Source: Adiantum capillus-veneris | Lineage: Eukaryota; Streptophyta; Polypodiopsida; Polypodiales; Pteridaceae | Assembly: GCA_014529385.2 (NCBI GenBank) | Contig: CM043942.1 | Location: 112,500,141 to 112,564,140, forward strand | DNA: 64,000 bases | Reading direction: 5' to 3' | Part shown: piece by piece, positions 23,402 through 35,600 of the stretch | Position numbering within the stretch: the first letter of the stretch is position 1 | How the letters are laid out: every line of letters begins with the position of its first letter | Notes under the pieces: model-generated | Seen by the model: the letters and a program-made list of their open reading frames with translations, nothing else | Databases searched by the model: none | Told to the model about the DNA's origin: nothing | Made by a program: the position numbers and the translations under genes

Positions 23402-23548
23402 TGACATGCGCTCAAGCTTACCTTGTGTTATTCTTCGATTATGCCGAAGAAGCTTTATCTTTAGCAAACATCAAGCTAATCGACAGCTCTCTTTGTAACT
23501 AGCAAAAGCTGAACTGTGCTCGCCCTCTTTCATCTGCGCTCCAAATAG
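22122..23548. other. Region upstream of the transporter gene
   Basis: No gene. It contains retroelement leader sequence (22122-22250), two TTTAGGG telomere-type units (22356-22369), a weak TATA-like TCTATATATT at 22903-22912, CA tracts (23034-23064), C runs (23266-23276, 23333-23344), and a joined CT/CA tract (23345-23399). The part after about 22940 is CT/CA-rich as in plant 5' untranslated leaders and probably includes the promoter and leader of the CAT gene. Confidence 0.45.
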
Positions 23549-23699
23549 AACGCGAGTGAGAGAGGGGAGAACAACACGGGCATTTCCAAGTTACCCCCCA
23601 TCTTCACCCAGCTTCAACGCTGGGACTATGAAGTCCTTAACGTCGCAGCATCGTGCGAAGATGCGCCGCCCTCTGATATCTCACCCTGCAACAAGCAAC

Positions 23700-26600
23700 A
23701 TGCAAACTTGGATAAGTCTGCCACCAAAACCTCGAGCTTTGGCAGCCTGCACTCATATCTTTCCGCCCTGGCACTTTCACCACAGCGGCTGGCGAACCGT
23801 GCCATGCGAGTTTGGACGCCGGAGCATGAGCTCGCGCATTCACAGGAGCAATCCGGCATGTCTTTGCGAAGATCGTTAAATTGGCTGGATCTCCTGGGCC
23901 TTGGAGTAGGTGGAATGGTAGGAGCTGGAGTGTTTGTTACAGCAGGTGTAGCTGCAAGTAGTCGTGCAGGACCGGCAGTCATCTTGTCGTTTGTGGTTGC
24001 GGGTTTTGCGGCTCTGCTCTCTGCATTTTGCTATATGGAGTTTGCTGTGGAGTTGCCTGCAGCTGGAGGGGCATTTAGTTATCTTGGCATCTCTCTAGGT
24101 CAGTCTCTATTGCTGGTATTTTGAAAGATCCTTCAATTTTGTTCTCCTACACAGTAGGAGAGTCGCATTCACCCTCCAATGCTTGATAGTTTCCTTTTGT
24201 TTGTAAATGTGAAGCATGTCTCCAGAGTAAATGAGACGTGCATGGTCTTGTTTGCGAATAGTAATATGAAATGACTGTTCACTTCTTATAGGAAAGTTTC
24301 TTGCCACCATCAAAACTTTTGTGAGCGTTCTTTAAAACGAGTTGTGTGTGTGTGATACTGTGTGATATCGCCTTTTATCATTTCACTGCAAGGGCTTTGC
24401 TTTGCTTACATAACACTTTGACACGATTAGTGTACCGACTAGTGTGTAGCCATTCTGACTTACCTTAACATCATGAGCTTCTATGAAGGAGGCATCGCAT
24501 ACCTAGCTAGGTACGATTAGGTGCAGGGGACCGTTGCCTCCCCATGAGCTTCTGGGAGGGAGGCACCACATACCTAGCTAGGTACGATTAGGGGCAGGGG
24601 ACTGCCGGCCCCCCTATCGGATTGGCGGTCCCTTGCCCACAATCATATCTAGCTAGGTATGCGGTGCCTCTCGAGTAGAAGTCATGATGTCATGCATTGT
24701 ATGAAAAACACTCTTACATGAGAAAATTTCCAAATCTTCTTGTGTGCAGGTTGCAGCAATGCTCGTTTGTGTGTGTTTGTACACGCATGCGCGTGGTGCA
24801 TGTTGGAAGTATAGATAGGAAAGAATCCAGAAAGATGGAACTATGAGGTGTAGTGCATGCATGCATACATGAGTCTTGTTTAGGTCTGATGACTGCATGT
24901 AGTCAAAAGCCAAGGTGGAATTGGACTTGAAGGTGGGTTTGAGACCGTCGGTCACACTGTGGCAGCAAGGGGGAAGGGGGGCAGGACCACTGTAGGAGAT
25001 AATTTGCATGAGGGGGGATGTCAAAGCAGAAAGCACGGGTGAGTAGGTGTAGGTAAATAAAATTGAGCATCAGATTTATGGACATTGAGAGGACAGGTGG
25101 AGAGACTGTTTGGTGTGCATGAAGGAAGACATTACAAGTTGACTGTGACTGTGAAAGCGGATCATGGGTGCGCGTGTGTGTGGGTGGATTGATCATTGGA
25201 TGGAATACATTAGTCTCAGTCAAATATTGAATGACGAAGGTTTTTGCTTGTGTATGTGTGGGTGTGGATGGATTGGTTGGGACAGGGGAGTTCGCGGCCT
25301 TCATAACGGGAGCAAATTTGGTGCTGGAGTATGTGATCTCGAACGCAGCAGTGGCTCGCACTTTCACAGCTTACCTGGCGTCGCTGCTAGGCTACGCCCC
25401 CGACACCTGGCTTTTTAAAGTGCCCGCCCTCTTTTCAGATGGCTTCTACTTTCTGGATTTTCCCGCCCTCCTCCTCGTCTCTCTCCTCACTCTTTCCATC
25501 TGCTACAGGTATAACCCCCCCCCCCCCCCCCCCCCCCCCCGGCCCCTAAAAAAGGACAAAACACACACCAGCACAAAACATCATCTCCATACCCATTGTT
25601 TGCTTTCAATCATCTACTAAATCAGCCCCCCATCCCTTGTATTATTGCACGACGTATCGCATTCAGCTATTGTGCTCCTCATTAGACATTTTATACCTTA
25701 CCTTTCTTTTCATATCTTGTGTAATAAGAGCTTCATGTCGGAATCAAATCTATTTCGCTAATTGAGATTTTTCCCCGTCATCACAAAAGACCTCGCCCTT
25801 GAACGCGTCATACGTGAAGTCAAGAAGCCTTGGCCTTTCTAAAATTAATCTTTTGGCAAAAATTTCTCATAAGCAAAAGAGCATTGCGCAATTTTTAATT
25901 GGATGGATAATTAGCTCTTACGTGTGTGTGCCTGTATTATGTAGCACCAAGCGGAGCTCCCATTTGAACATGGCAATGACGGTTGGCCACCTGGCACTGA
26001 TAATGCTAGTGGTGGCAGCGGGTGTGGTGAACGGCAAGGTGCAGAATTTGGTATCAGCTGGCAGCCCGGACAAGAGAGGAGGGTTCCTTCCGTTTGGAGT
26101 TGACGGCATTTTTGACGGCGCTGCTATTGTGTACTTCAGCTTCATCGGCTTCGACGCCGTGTCCACAATGGCAGAAGAAGTCCAGAATCCTGCCCGTAAC
26201 CTTCCCATCGGCATCGCCGGGTCAGTCTCTTTCTTTCTTTTCCTTTTTGACCCCCTTCTTTGACCTCGTCATTTATTTTTGTCCTAACGAAAACTTCCAG
26301 ATCCAACTTTATGTCAACATGAAAACCACCTTTTCAATTTTCTAGTTTGATAGGCATCCACGTCGTAATGCTAATCTCTTGATGGAAAGAACCCACGTAG
26401 AAGTTCACATTTTCAAACGCATATATGGAAAATTAGATTAAAATATAGGTATACCTAACTCTAACAAAAATAAAAGGCTTTCCTTATGGTCTAATATTAG
26501 GCTTGAAAACGTTGGAGGAAAGAAGATCAAGAAAAAAAACACAAATGTATAAGTGCATTAAACCATCTCTATTTATAGGCACACAAAAAGTCTTTTGACT

Positions 26601-29600
26601 TTTCACCTCCATGGTCTTTTCATTTCATGAACTCACCCTTCACTTATGCACTCTAGATGTTTTGAAAAGATTTTTAATTTTCTGAGATTGGGGAGACCTA
26701 ATGGAAAATTAGATTAAAATATAGGAATAAGATACTTGGACCTCTCTTCTACGTTGGACTTTAACTTTCCTACGTTGGACTTTAACTTCACTCATTGCCA
26801 CTAGGGCAGTGCTAGGATTTGAGGGCCTCCCTAATTGTTTCAAAAGACAGGCACTCGGAAGTAGGGTGGGGGCGGGGGGGAGCATAAGGGTTCGGGGTCC
26901 AGTCACAGGACAACCCCTCCCCTAGTGCTTTTTATGGTTGAGGACCAGCAATAGTACACAAGCAGTCCAATGCATTGCTTGTCAGCGCGACTGGAAGAAA
27001 AGCCTCGTCATTAGATCCCCTGTTCAATCCTTGCTGGCTGCTTCAGCTCATTACCCGCCCGGGATGGTTCTCCTATATGCCCCCATTTTTGATACACGGA
27101 AAAGAGAGATAAGCGCCAATATCTCTTGTTGGAGTGGCGATTGCACCGAAATTTTTGCTGCACGTAGGCCTGGTGGTGGGCTATCCATCGCGTCCCTTTG
27201 TGCTCTAAATGGAGTAGCACAGACGTGGAGCACCTCAGGCTTTCTTAGGCGTGCCCTTACTGGCCCCCGTACCCTAATATCCTATTGTATGAAAGGGCAT
27301 AATTACATTTTGTTCTCTCCTACTGATGGAACATCAAAAGCATTACAAGTCACTTTTTGTAATGAAGAAACATGTTCGGTGAAGGTGTAGGGAAAGGTCA
27401 TTGGCTCACCTTTCCCTGTAATCCAGGTGACTCATGGTGATCGGCAGATGTCGAGAGCCATGGGGAGCGTAAGGTGCAGGAAAAGGTTAGCCAACGACCT
27501 TTCTTAGCCGTCAAGTGTTGGGAGGAGGGGGGCGGTCAAGACAACACTTTCATGCAGTGTAGTGTGCATGGCTGATGCAGCTCAGGTGATCACTACAACA
27601 TCCAAGTGGTGACGTGGAGCTTGCTCAATCGAGCAGCCATCGCCATTGAATGTTCTTAGGGTTGACTTGTCGGCATCTTGTTCCATTCCCAACGTTGAAT
27701 TGTTAGCACCCTAATCCATTCCCAACGCTGACTTGTGGCACCAGGATGACTCTCAATGGCTCAGCCTCAACATTCCGTGCATTGATACTGACTTTTTTGT
27801 TCATTCCGTGTCTGCGCTAGCATACCAAGCATTGAACGATGCCTCAAAGCATTACGACGGTGTGCTGATGAAGGGCTAGGACTCTCTGTCCATTGACTCC
27901 CAACCTTGGGACCATTCCTTGTAATTTGTGCAACCCCTTGATGACCAGCGAATGTTGGGAGCCAATGAGGGGAAGCACAAAGTACGGAGGGAATGGTTAG
28001 CAAGGGACCATTCATGCCCACGAGTTAGGGGAGTGGGGCCAATGATGAAGTGATTTTAGTAGTGACAGAGGTGACAAAGGTATACCAAGCATCAAATGAT
28101 GCCTCAAAGCATTACGACAGGTCAAAGCGTGCTGATGAAGGGCTAATTATCGATGCTTGGGGAAATTATTTCCTTCCAAGATCTTATGTGATCAAGGGAA
28201 TTTGGTATGAGTAGCGACTAGGACTCTCTGTCCGTTGACTCCCAACCTTGGGACCATTCCCTGTAATTTGTGCAACCCCTTGATGACCAACGAAGGTTGG
28301 GAGCCAATGAGGGGAAGCACAAAGTACGGAGGGAATGGTTAGCAAGGGACCATTCATGCCCACGAGTCAAGGGAGTGGGGCCAATGATGAAGTGGGTTTA
28401 GTAGTGATAGAGGTGACAAAGGTATACCAAGCATTGAACGATGCCTCAAAGCATTACGACAAGTCAAAGCGTGCTGATGAAGGGCTAGGACTCTCTGTCC
28501 ATTGACTCCCAACCTTGGGACCATTCCGTGTAATTTGTGCAACCCCTTGATGACCAGCGAAGGTTGGGAGCCAATGAGGGGAAGCACAAAGTATGGAGGG
28601 AATGGTTAGCAAGGGACCATTCATGCCCACGAGTCAGGGGAGTGGGGCCAACTACTGTTCAATCACAGGAGTTGAAGTGGCAAGCATCCATGACCCGAGG
28701 AGCCGGATTTGACAACAAAATAGTGTCGAGATGTATGGTTGGGGTTCAATACCCCGTCGATCCTCGACCTTGACGAATGTAAGGAGTGAGTTTGGTCTAA
28801 ATTAAATGGGCAACATTATGTACTCCCCTTCCATTGGTAGGAACCCTACTTTATTTCCCTAATCTATAGAAGGGCAATTTCTAGACAAGCCCTTCTAATG
28901 AAGGATTCATGAAAATTTTGACAGTCACTACAGAAAGAATACCTTAAGAAGGGAAGATATATGTCAAATCCTTTAATTTAGCAACACACACAATTTTAAT
29001 AACTTGGAAGTGAGTTTTTGGCCTTTCAAAGGGCAAGGCCATGGTTGTAAAAATTCTTACATGCTCATTGCGTAACTTTGCAATGTCACATTTGAAGGAT
29101 TGAAAAGATTGAGATATGAAAGCTTACTCTCTTTCGTGGCGAAAAATTAATATGCAAGTAGACTCTTTCTTCTTTTACAAAATATGGGGTGAGAGTTGAG
29201 TTCTTCAGAATTCTAGTTAACCCAGTTATACCAGGTAGGTGTTGTGATTTGATCGCTTGTTACTTCAGTACTTTTAGCTTTCTTATGTGAGGGTAAAATA
29301 TGGAGCCTCTCGTCTCTTTATTTGGATGTGATGCACATGTGTATGTGATGCCAAAATGTTTGGCAGGGGCAAGAAGTTGGTCGGCTTGAGCTTGTGCTCA
29401 ACACAACGGAGAGGGGGGATATGAGATGAAAGGCTCAAGATGAGAGAAGCCGAGTTTAGCTTAACTTGCTTAGGGGTGCATAGGAAGATATGTATGGGGG
29501 GTCTTTCGCTAGGGGCCTTCCACAATAGTGTGGCAAAGAGTTCCGATGGGGTATTGACATTGCGAGATGAATGTAGATAGTAGAGATTGTGTTCTGTCAT

Positions 29601-32600
29601 AAATACATTAAAAAGTATATATACATATTATGCACATAAATAATCTATATTCATATGTATGTTTGTGTGTGTATGTGTACATACGTATGGTACATATACG
29701 CCTTCTTTCCCCAAAAAATTGCTTGTTTATGTTAGTCCTGCCTAGGTTACCTATTTATGCTTGAAAGATTACTTGTTTGTTGTTTTGAATTACCTAGAAA
29801 GAACTCTGCAAAAATGGTGCTTGATTGTTGGCATGCATGGTTTTGACCTTGATCTCTATACTACTTTATAGTGTACAATTATTGCATACGTAGATGAGGA
29901 AAGGAGTTTGGGAGAGGGTTTATCACATTGCAGCAAATACTGCCTCGGGCAGCCCTCTCACTAGAGTCCTTTTCTGTAACTTAATTGTACAGATTCCTAT
30001 AGTGTCGAATGGTCTCACCAATTTTCATGACCAGTGTGTACATGTGCATGTCTGTCGCTTCTCTGTGCGGCTTTTTAAAAGCATAATGTTTCGAATGGAG
30101 CAAAGTATGCCACGACGATTCCACATATCCTCTCCAAAGAGTGTGGGCTAGTTACAATTTATGTGAATTATTGTTCACAATGATGCATCGATCTGAATTG
30201 CACCATCTCGGTGTGGTTTTGCATGCATTGGCTCTCGTGTGCCATTATAAAGAGATTTGCCTCTTGCATGATTTCTTGATTTCTATGTATTATTTAATTA
30301 TTCAAACTTCAGAGGTGCATGGCACTTATTGTCGGAACATCTGTTAAATTATCTCATACTATACCAATGGGCTTGAATTTTTTTGCCTTGTGGCCGTTTT
30401 GAGTTAAGAGGGGAAGATCGTTTTTCTTAATATACACAATACCATTTCATGCTTGTCCAAAGAGGAAATTCTGGGTGTTTGAGCTGGGTTTTCACTAGTT
30501 TACATTATGCTACTCAATTTCTGCTCCTAAGTGGCATTATTGAATCTTAAAGTGGCTTGGGCAGTGTTCAGGAAAGTCTTTTTCCCTAGAGGACCATGTT
30601 TTCTCCTCCTAAAGATGAAAACCAGAAGTCCTAGCAAAATTTTCCAAATCTGCAGGATTTTGAACTATTTCCTTGTATTCATTTTTTACCGTTTTTCCCG
30701 CCCTCTTACCTTCAAACTGGCTGTAGGCTGAGCAGAGGTAAATTACCTTTCTCGAACACTCAAGTGTAAGTTGAGACACTTTCCTAAATAGATAAGCCGT
30801 GACAAGCTAGTTGAGCTTATCCGTGGACGGTGGGACGGAACATATGGACCTTAAGTAATAAGACCAACAAGCAATGCAGGGACGAGAAGAAGGTACAAAA
30901 CAAAAACACAGCAGGTAGCAATGGTGTAATAGTGACTTTGCATTATGGGGTTTCAAAGACTTATTCTGAAGTTGGGTAATATATCAGCACAATCCCACTC
31001 GGACATAGACTTCTGTTGAAGTTATGTGTGCGGATTCGACGCAATTGATTAATGTTTTCCCTGTGTATGTGTTGCAGCCTTTCCCAAAATTATCTCCTCA
31101 GTAAGTGAATGTATCATATAATTTTTATGGATATGCCCAGCCACATTTTATAATTTGTTTGTCTTTCAAGCAAGCAAGCAAAGCAAGGCGCAGGAATTTT
31201 ATAAAACTGAAGGTAGCTGCAATGTGCCTTTCGTAATTGGATTTTCACGTGCTTGAAGTTGATTGGAATCTGATAATGAGCTCTGCTTTTCCCCAACTTT
31301 TGTAAAAGCGTCTTATCTTGTAATGTGGACGTCATTCATGGGAGGAAGCAAGTCAATTAGGTAGCAGCAATGTTGCGCTCTTTTCCAAAAAAATAAAATT
31401 AAAAATCTTTGTTCAAATCAAGCACCGGCCATCGCATCGTCTGTCACAGTGTGCTCTGACAAGGCAAATTGCTCTGAACGCAGGTCCGTGCTGCTAGTGA
31501 CTGTGCTCTACTCGGCAATGGCGGCTGCCTTGTGTATGCTTCTCCCCTATGACAAGGTAATTTCGTAAGATTGTATTTTATTCACATATAAACTTCGTAA
31601 AGTTGGCTGGAAATTTCGTAAAGTTCAGTCTCTATTTTCTCCCACGTGATTCGGATAGCTTGTCCTTATCCCATGGAGGTTATTAAATGCAAGAAAAGCC
31701 AGTGCTTTCCTTTATAAATAAAATAATAAACCTCAATTGAAAATTTTGCTCAACGAATACCATCCCTACCCCCCCTCTCACAAGAAGATGTATAACTTTT
31801 CCCACGTAGGAAAACAGAGTTTTTCTCAGTGTTTTCATACAATGCATAACATCATGAGCTTCTGCTCGAGAGGCATCGCATACCTAGCTAGGTACGATTG
31901 GGAGCAGGGGACCACCGGCCCGGTGGGGACGGTGGTCCCCTGCTCCCAATCGTACCTAGCTAGGTATGCGATGCCTCCCTCACAAAAGCTCATGATGTTG
32001 AGTAAGTCACAATGTGGGAATTACTGTGAGAATTTGTCCAATTTTTTTTGTGTCTAATCTATCTGCTACGTTGTTGCAATATATGCTCCATCTAATTGCC
32101 TGCACATATAAGTGGATATTTGAAATTTTCGTTTGTCAATGGGTCATTTCATTTTACAGCCAGCCTTACCTAGGTACATGACTTGATGTTCTAGCATGCC
32201 AACTACACCCTGTTTCACTATAGTGCAAGTTATTAGCATGTTTACACTAGCTGTCTGTTTCTTTTGCCTTATCGATTTGGTGATTTTTTGTGCAGATAGA
32301 TATAAAAGCCCCTTTCTCTTCCGCAATCAAGGGTGTGGTTGTGCAATGGAGATGGGTTGCAGGCATGGTGCAAGTGGGGGCTTGCTTGGGGATCTTAACT
32401 TCTCTTCTTGTGGCGATGCTTGGTCAAGCTCGTTACTTATGTGCCATCGCTCGTTCTCGTCTCATTCCTTCTTGGCTTGCCAAGGTGGATGACTCTTCTT
32501 CTACACCTCTTCGATCGTCGCTTGTTCTAGGTATGTACATATCCCTCCTTGTGTATATATGTATGTACTAAGATCCTCCTCTTGATGAACTTTAAAAAAT

Positions 32601-35600
32601 GTAATGTTTAAATTTTCGAAATCCTATTTCATTTGTAATTGCTTGTGGTAAAATAGCACATAAAGAATGAGGTCCACAAACGTATGCATTGAAAGGAGAG
32701 AAAATTGGGGAAATTGTATGAATGGTTGCATGCTTTTTAGTAAATTGTTAGGATAGAAGCAAGTAAAGAGTTAGGCTAGATTGTAAGATATTTGGAGAAG
32801 TAGTACATGGTGGCTGTTGTTTCAGAGGAGAATTGTGGTTTCAATGCAAGGTAATAAAGAAGACATGTGCGCTTAGAGTTGCAATCCGCTCAAATAATTA
32901 TAGAACAAGGAGGGTTTTGGGTGTATTAGTTTGTGGTATGACTATATAGGAGTGCTCTTTTTTGTATGCCTCCGAATAAACAAAATGCAGGGGTCATTAT
33001 TTTTTTTGGGGCTTGTCTAAACGCTCCCTTATTTGTAAGTTTTTGAAAACCTAATTGGTCTAATTGGTCAAGTAGTTCGGAGATTTGCAGAGATGGTGTT
33101 TTGAGGAAGAAACTAGCATTTGGGAATTCCCATAAAGTTTTCAAGATGGGTTTGAAATGGGTTTCTAAAATTACTTTTGTGTAGCAAGGGAGCTCTACAT
33201 TATTCAAGAATCGTTTTCCAACATTTTATCACATAGCAAGGGAGGCACAAGGACTAGGAGCTGTGCTCACCCCTTGGTCCTACCCAAGATGCCTATCTTT
33301 AGGAGCCCTTGAATTTCATGCTTAGCTGAACTTCCTTAGGAGCGCCCCCCCACCCCGCGTTTCCTACCCTTGTCTTGACATTACTCCCTTCTAGGGACTA
33401 AAGCATTTCTAGATTCCTCCCAATTACCTCCTCTTATAGGCCTCTTGACCTATCTTTAAGAGCCCTTGAACTGCATGCCTAGCTGGCCTTGCCTAGGAGT
33501 CGTGGCCCCCCTTGGTCCTACCCTTGTCCTAACATGTAGCGATTTTAGGAGTAGGGATTTGCATCATGTCTTTGGTGTGTTGTGAGAGTTTGAATTTGCA
33601 CTCTCTCAAGTCCTTGATATGAATGTCTTTATGGGGTTTGTAAAGTATGTGAATGAATTTATTCAAGGCATGTTTAATCTCATTTTGTTTTGGACATCTC
33701 GATCTCTCTATAAACTTTATGTTATTCATTAATATTAGTTGTATTTTTTCCTTGATAGTTAAATTCCTCTTCCCTTTTATAGAGATATATTTGTTGCTTC
33801 ATTATGTGGATAAAGCATACCATACCTTCTTTAGAAGGTATGTAATTGACAAGTGAGTGGACTTGACTAACTCATGAAAAAGCTTACTTCAATTTAGGAC
33901 CTCATTTCACCAAGGATTTTGGGAATTGGGATAGGTACCTGAAAAAATCCACCTTCAGTGTTTAGAGCCTTACTCCATGGGATTTTGGGCGCTTGGATGA
34001 GATATTTCCAAAAGCATTTGAGTTTTCTAGTTGGCTAAGGCCATGTGAAAAGAGGGGAAAGACACAAATGATTGCTTATGTGCAACCACTCTTCCATGCT
34101 TCCAAGTATTTGCACTTTGACTTTTGAATGAGTAGATGTTTGGAAGTTACGAAGTGCGGGCACGAATTGTCCATGAAATGTAACTTGTGCAACTATGGCA
34201 TAATTTGCAAAAGCTGCCGCACACAATGCTTACATGTAACGCTCACTTCAGTGGAACTTTTGAAACTATATTGCCGAAATCAGCATAGTTGTAGAAGTTA
34301 GAACTAAGGGCATGGTCACGCGAGGCTTAGTTATCAGTTATTGATAACTATGCCAACTATGCAAAGACAAAGCATTAAATGAATAACTAAGCCTCTTGCA
34401 TAGTCACCCGAAGCTTAGTCATTCATTCATCCTCCCAGCTATGCCTTGAACTTGACAACTATGCCAAAATTGGCATAGTTACAAAGTGTATGCTTAGTAA
34501 CTCATTTAATGCTCCTTTCTGCGTGTGACCAAGAATGAGGCTTAGTTATTTGAACGAGTTATGTGTTCAAATAACTGATAACTAAGCCTCGCGTGACCAT
34601 TGCCTAAGTGTGACCAAGACGAGGGCATAGTTATCAGAAAAAATAACTGATAACTATGCCTCGTGTGACCATGCCCTTAGATAGACTATATACTTGAAAG
34701 CTGGATGCTCAGCTCTTCATATTGTTACAAACCTTTCTGATGTTCCCCATGCTGCTAACATGGGGTTCTCTTCAAAACATTGACTGCCAGGTTGGTTCAA
34801 GATTTTATTGTTTCCCAAGATCCCAACATGGGCTTTCTCTAGAGTCTAGACATTGCTCATAGGCCATGATTATGCATACTTTTCAGTGTGAAAAGAGCCT
34901 TTGGGCTTTGTTTATTATAGTTGAAAGGTAAAGAGCAGGGTCATGTTGGCAGGCAGACAAAGTGTGCAATATCTTTCTATAAAGACTTTTTCAGCGATCC
35001 TCTGGTTTGCCAGAATTAATTAAAATAATAAGAAAGAAGTTCCAGAGTCCAAAGTAAAGGCTTGGTTACTGATGTTTGCTGCTTTTTGTGGTCAGTGTGC
35101 ATTCAAAGGTGATAAATATAAATATAGATATAAATTTATATAAAGAAAATAGAGGTTTCTTTTAAGGTTGAATGTATAATGCTTTTTAAAAAGTGTTTCA
35201 CATGTGCTTCCCACTTCTACACCTTGCAACTTATTCTCCTTTTGTCTTAAAATATAATCTCTATTTAGAATTAACTATGTAGAAATTGGAGCACTTTACC
35301 CAAAATTGTCACATGGCAATTTGGGGATCTACTAAAATTTTACTATTGCATGACATTATGCAAGCCCAAATTGAGTAACTTCACACATCCATAAATGGAA
35401 TGTCATAATCTAATCAATTCTTTAAAACTTTGGTTTTTTATGGTTTTGCCTTTTTTTTTTTTTTCCAGTGAGTAACTTCTGATCTTATTTGTTATTTGGT
35501 TGGGTCATTGGCGGCTGTGCAGGAATGGTGACGGGCTTGTGTGCGCTAGTGGTGGACACCTCGGTCTTGCTGGATCTCATATCCATAGGCACGCTCTTTG

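Larger units (their letters stand above)
26221..31483 (+). other. Intron 3 of the CAT gene (5.3 kb), filled with repeats
   Basis: Donor GTCAGT at 26221, acceptor AACGCAG ending at 31483. Inside are an exact 25-bp direct repeat (26425-26449 and 26701-26725), a region with pol III-like boxes (26940-27040), and three tandem copies of an approximately 230-340 bp unit (27822-28650). The rest, 28800-31480, shows no recognisable gene. Confidence 0.85.

Noticed and set aside
23628-23879. ATG-started frame overlapping exon 1 of the CAT gene
   Set aside because: It is out of frame with the conserved transporter sequence and resembles no protein; at most it is an upstream or overlapping ORF.
24903-25367. 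154-codon minus-strand frame over exon 2 of the CAT gene
   Set aside because: It is antisense to a conserved exon and carries no motif of its own.
26938-27390. 150-codon frame in intron 3
   Set aside because: No homology recognised, and composition suits repeated non-coding DNA; kept only as a weak SINE-like observation.
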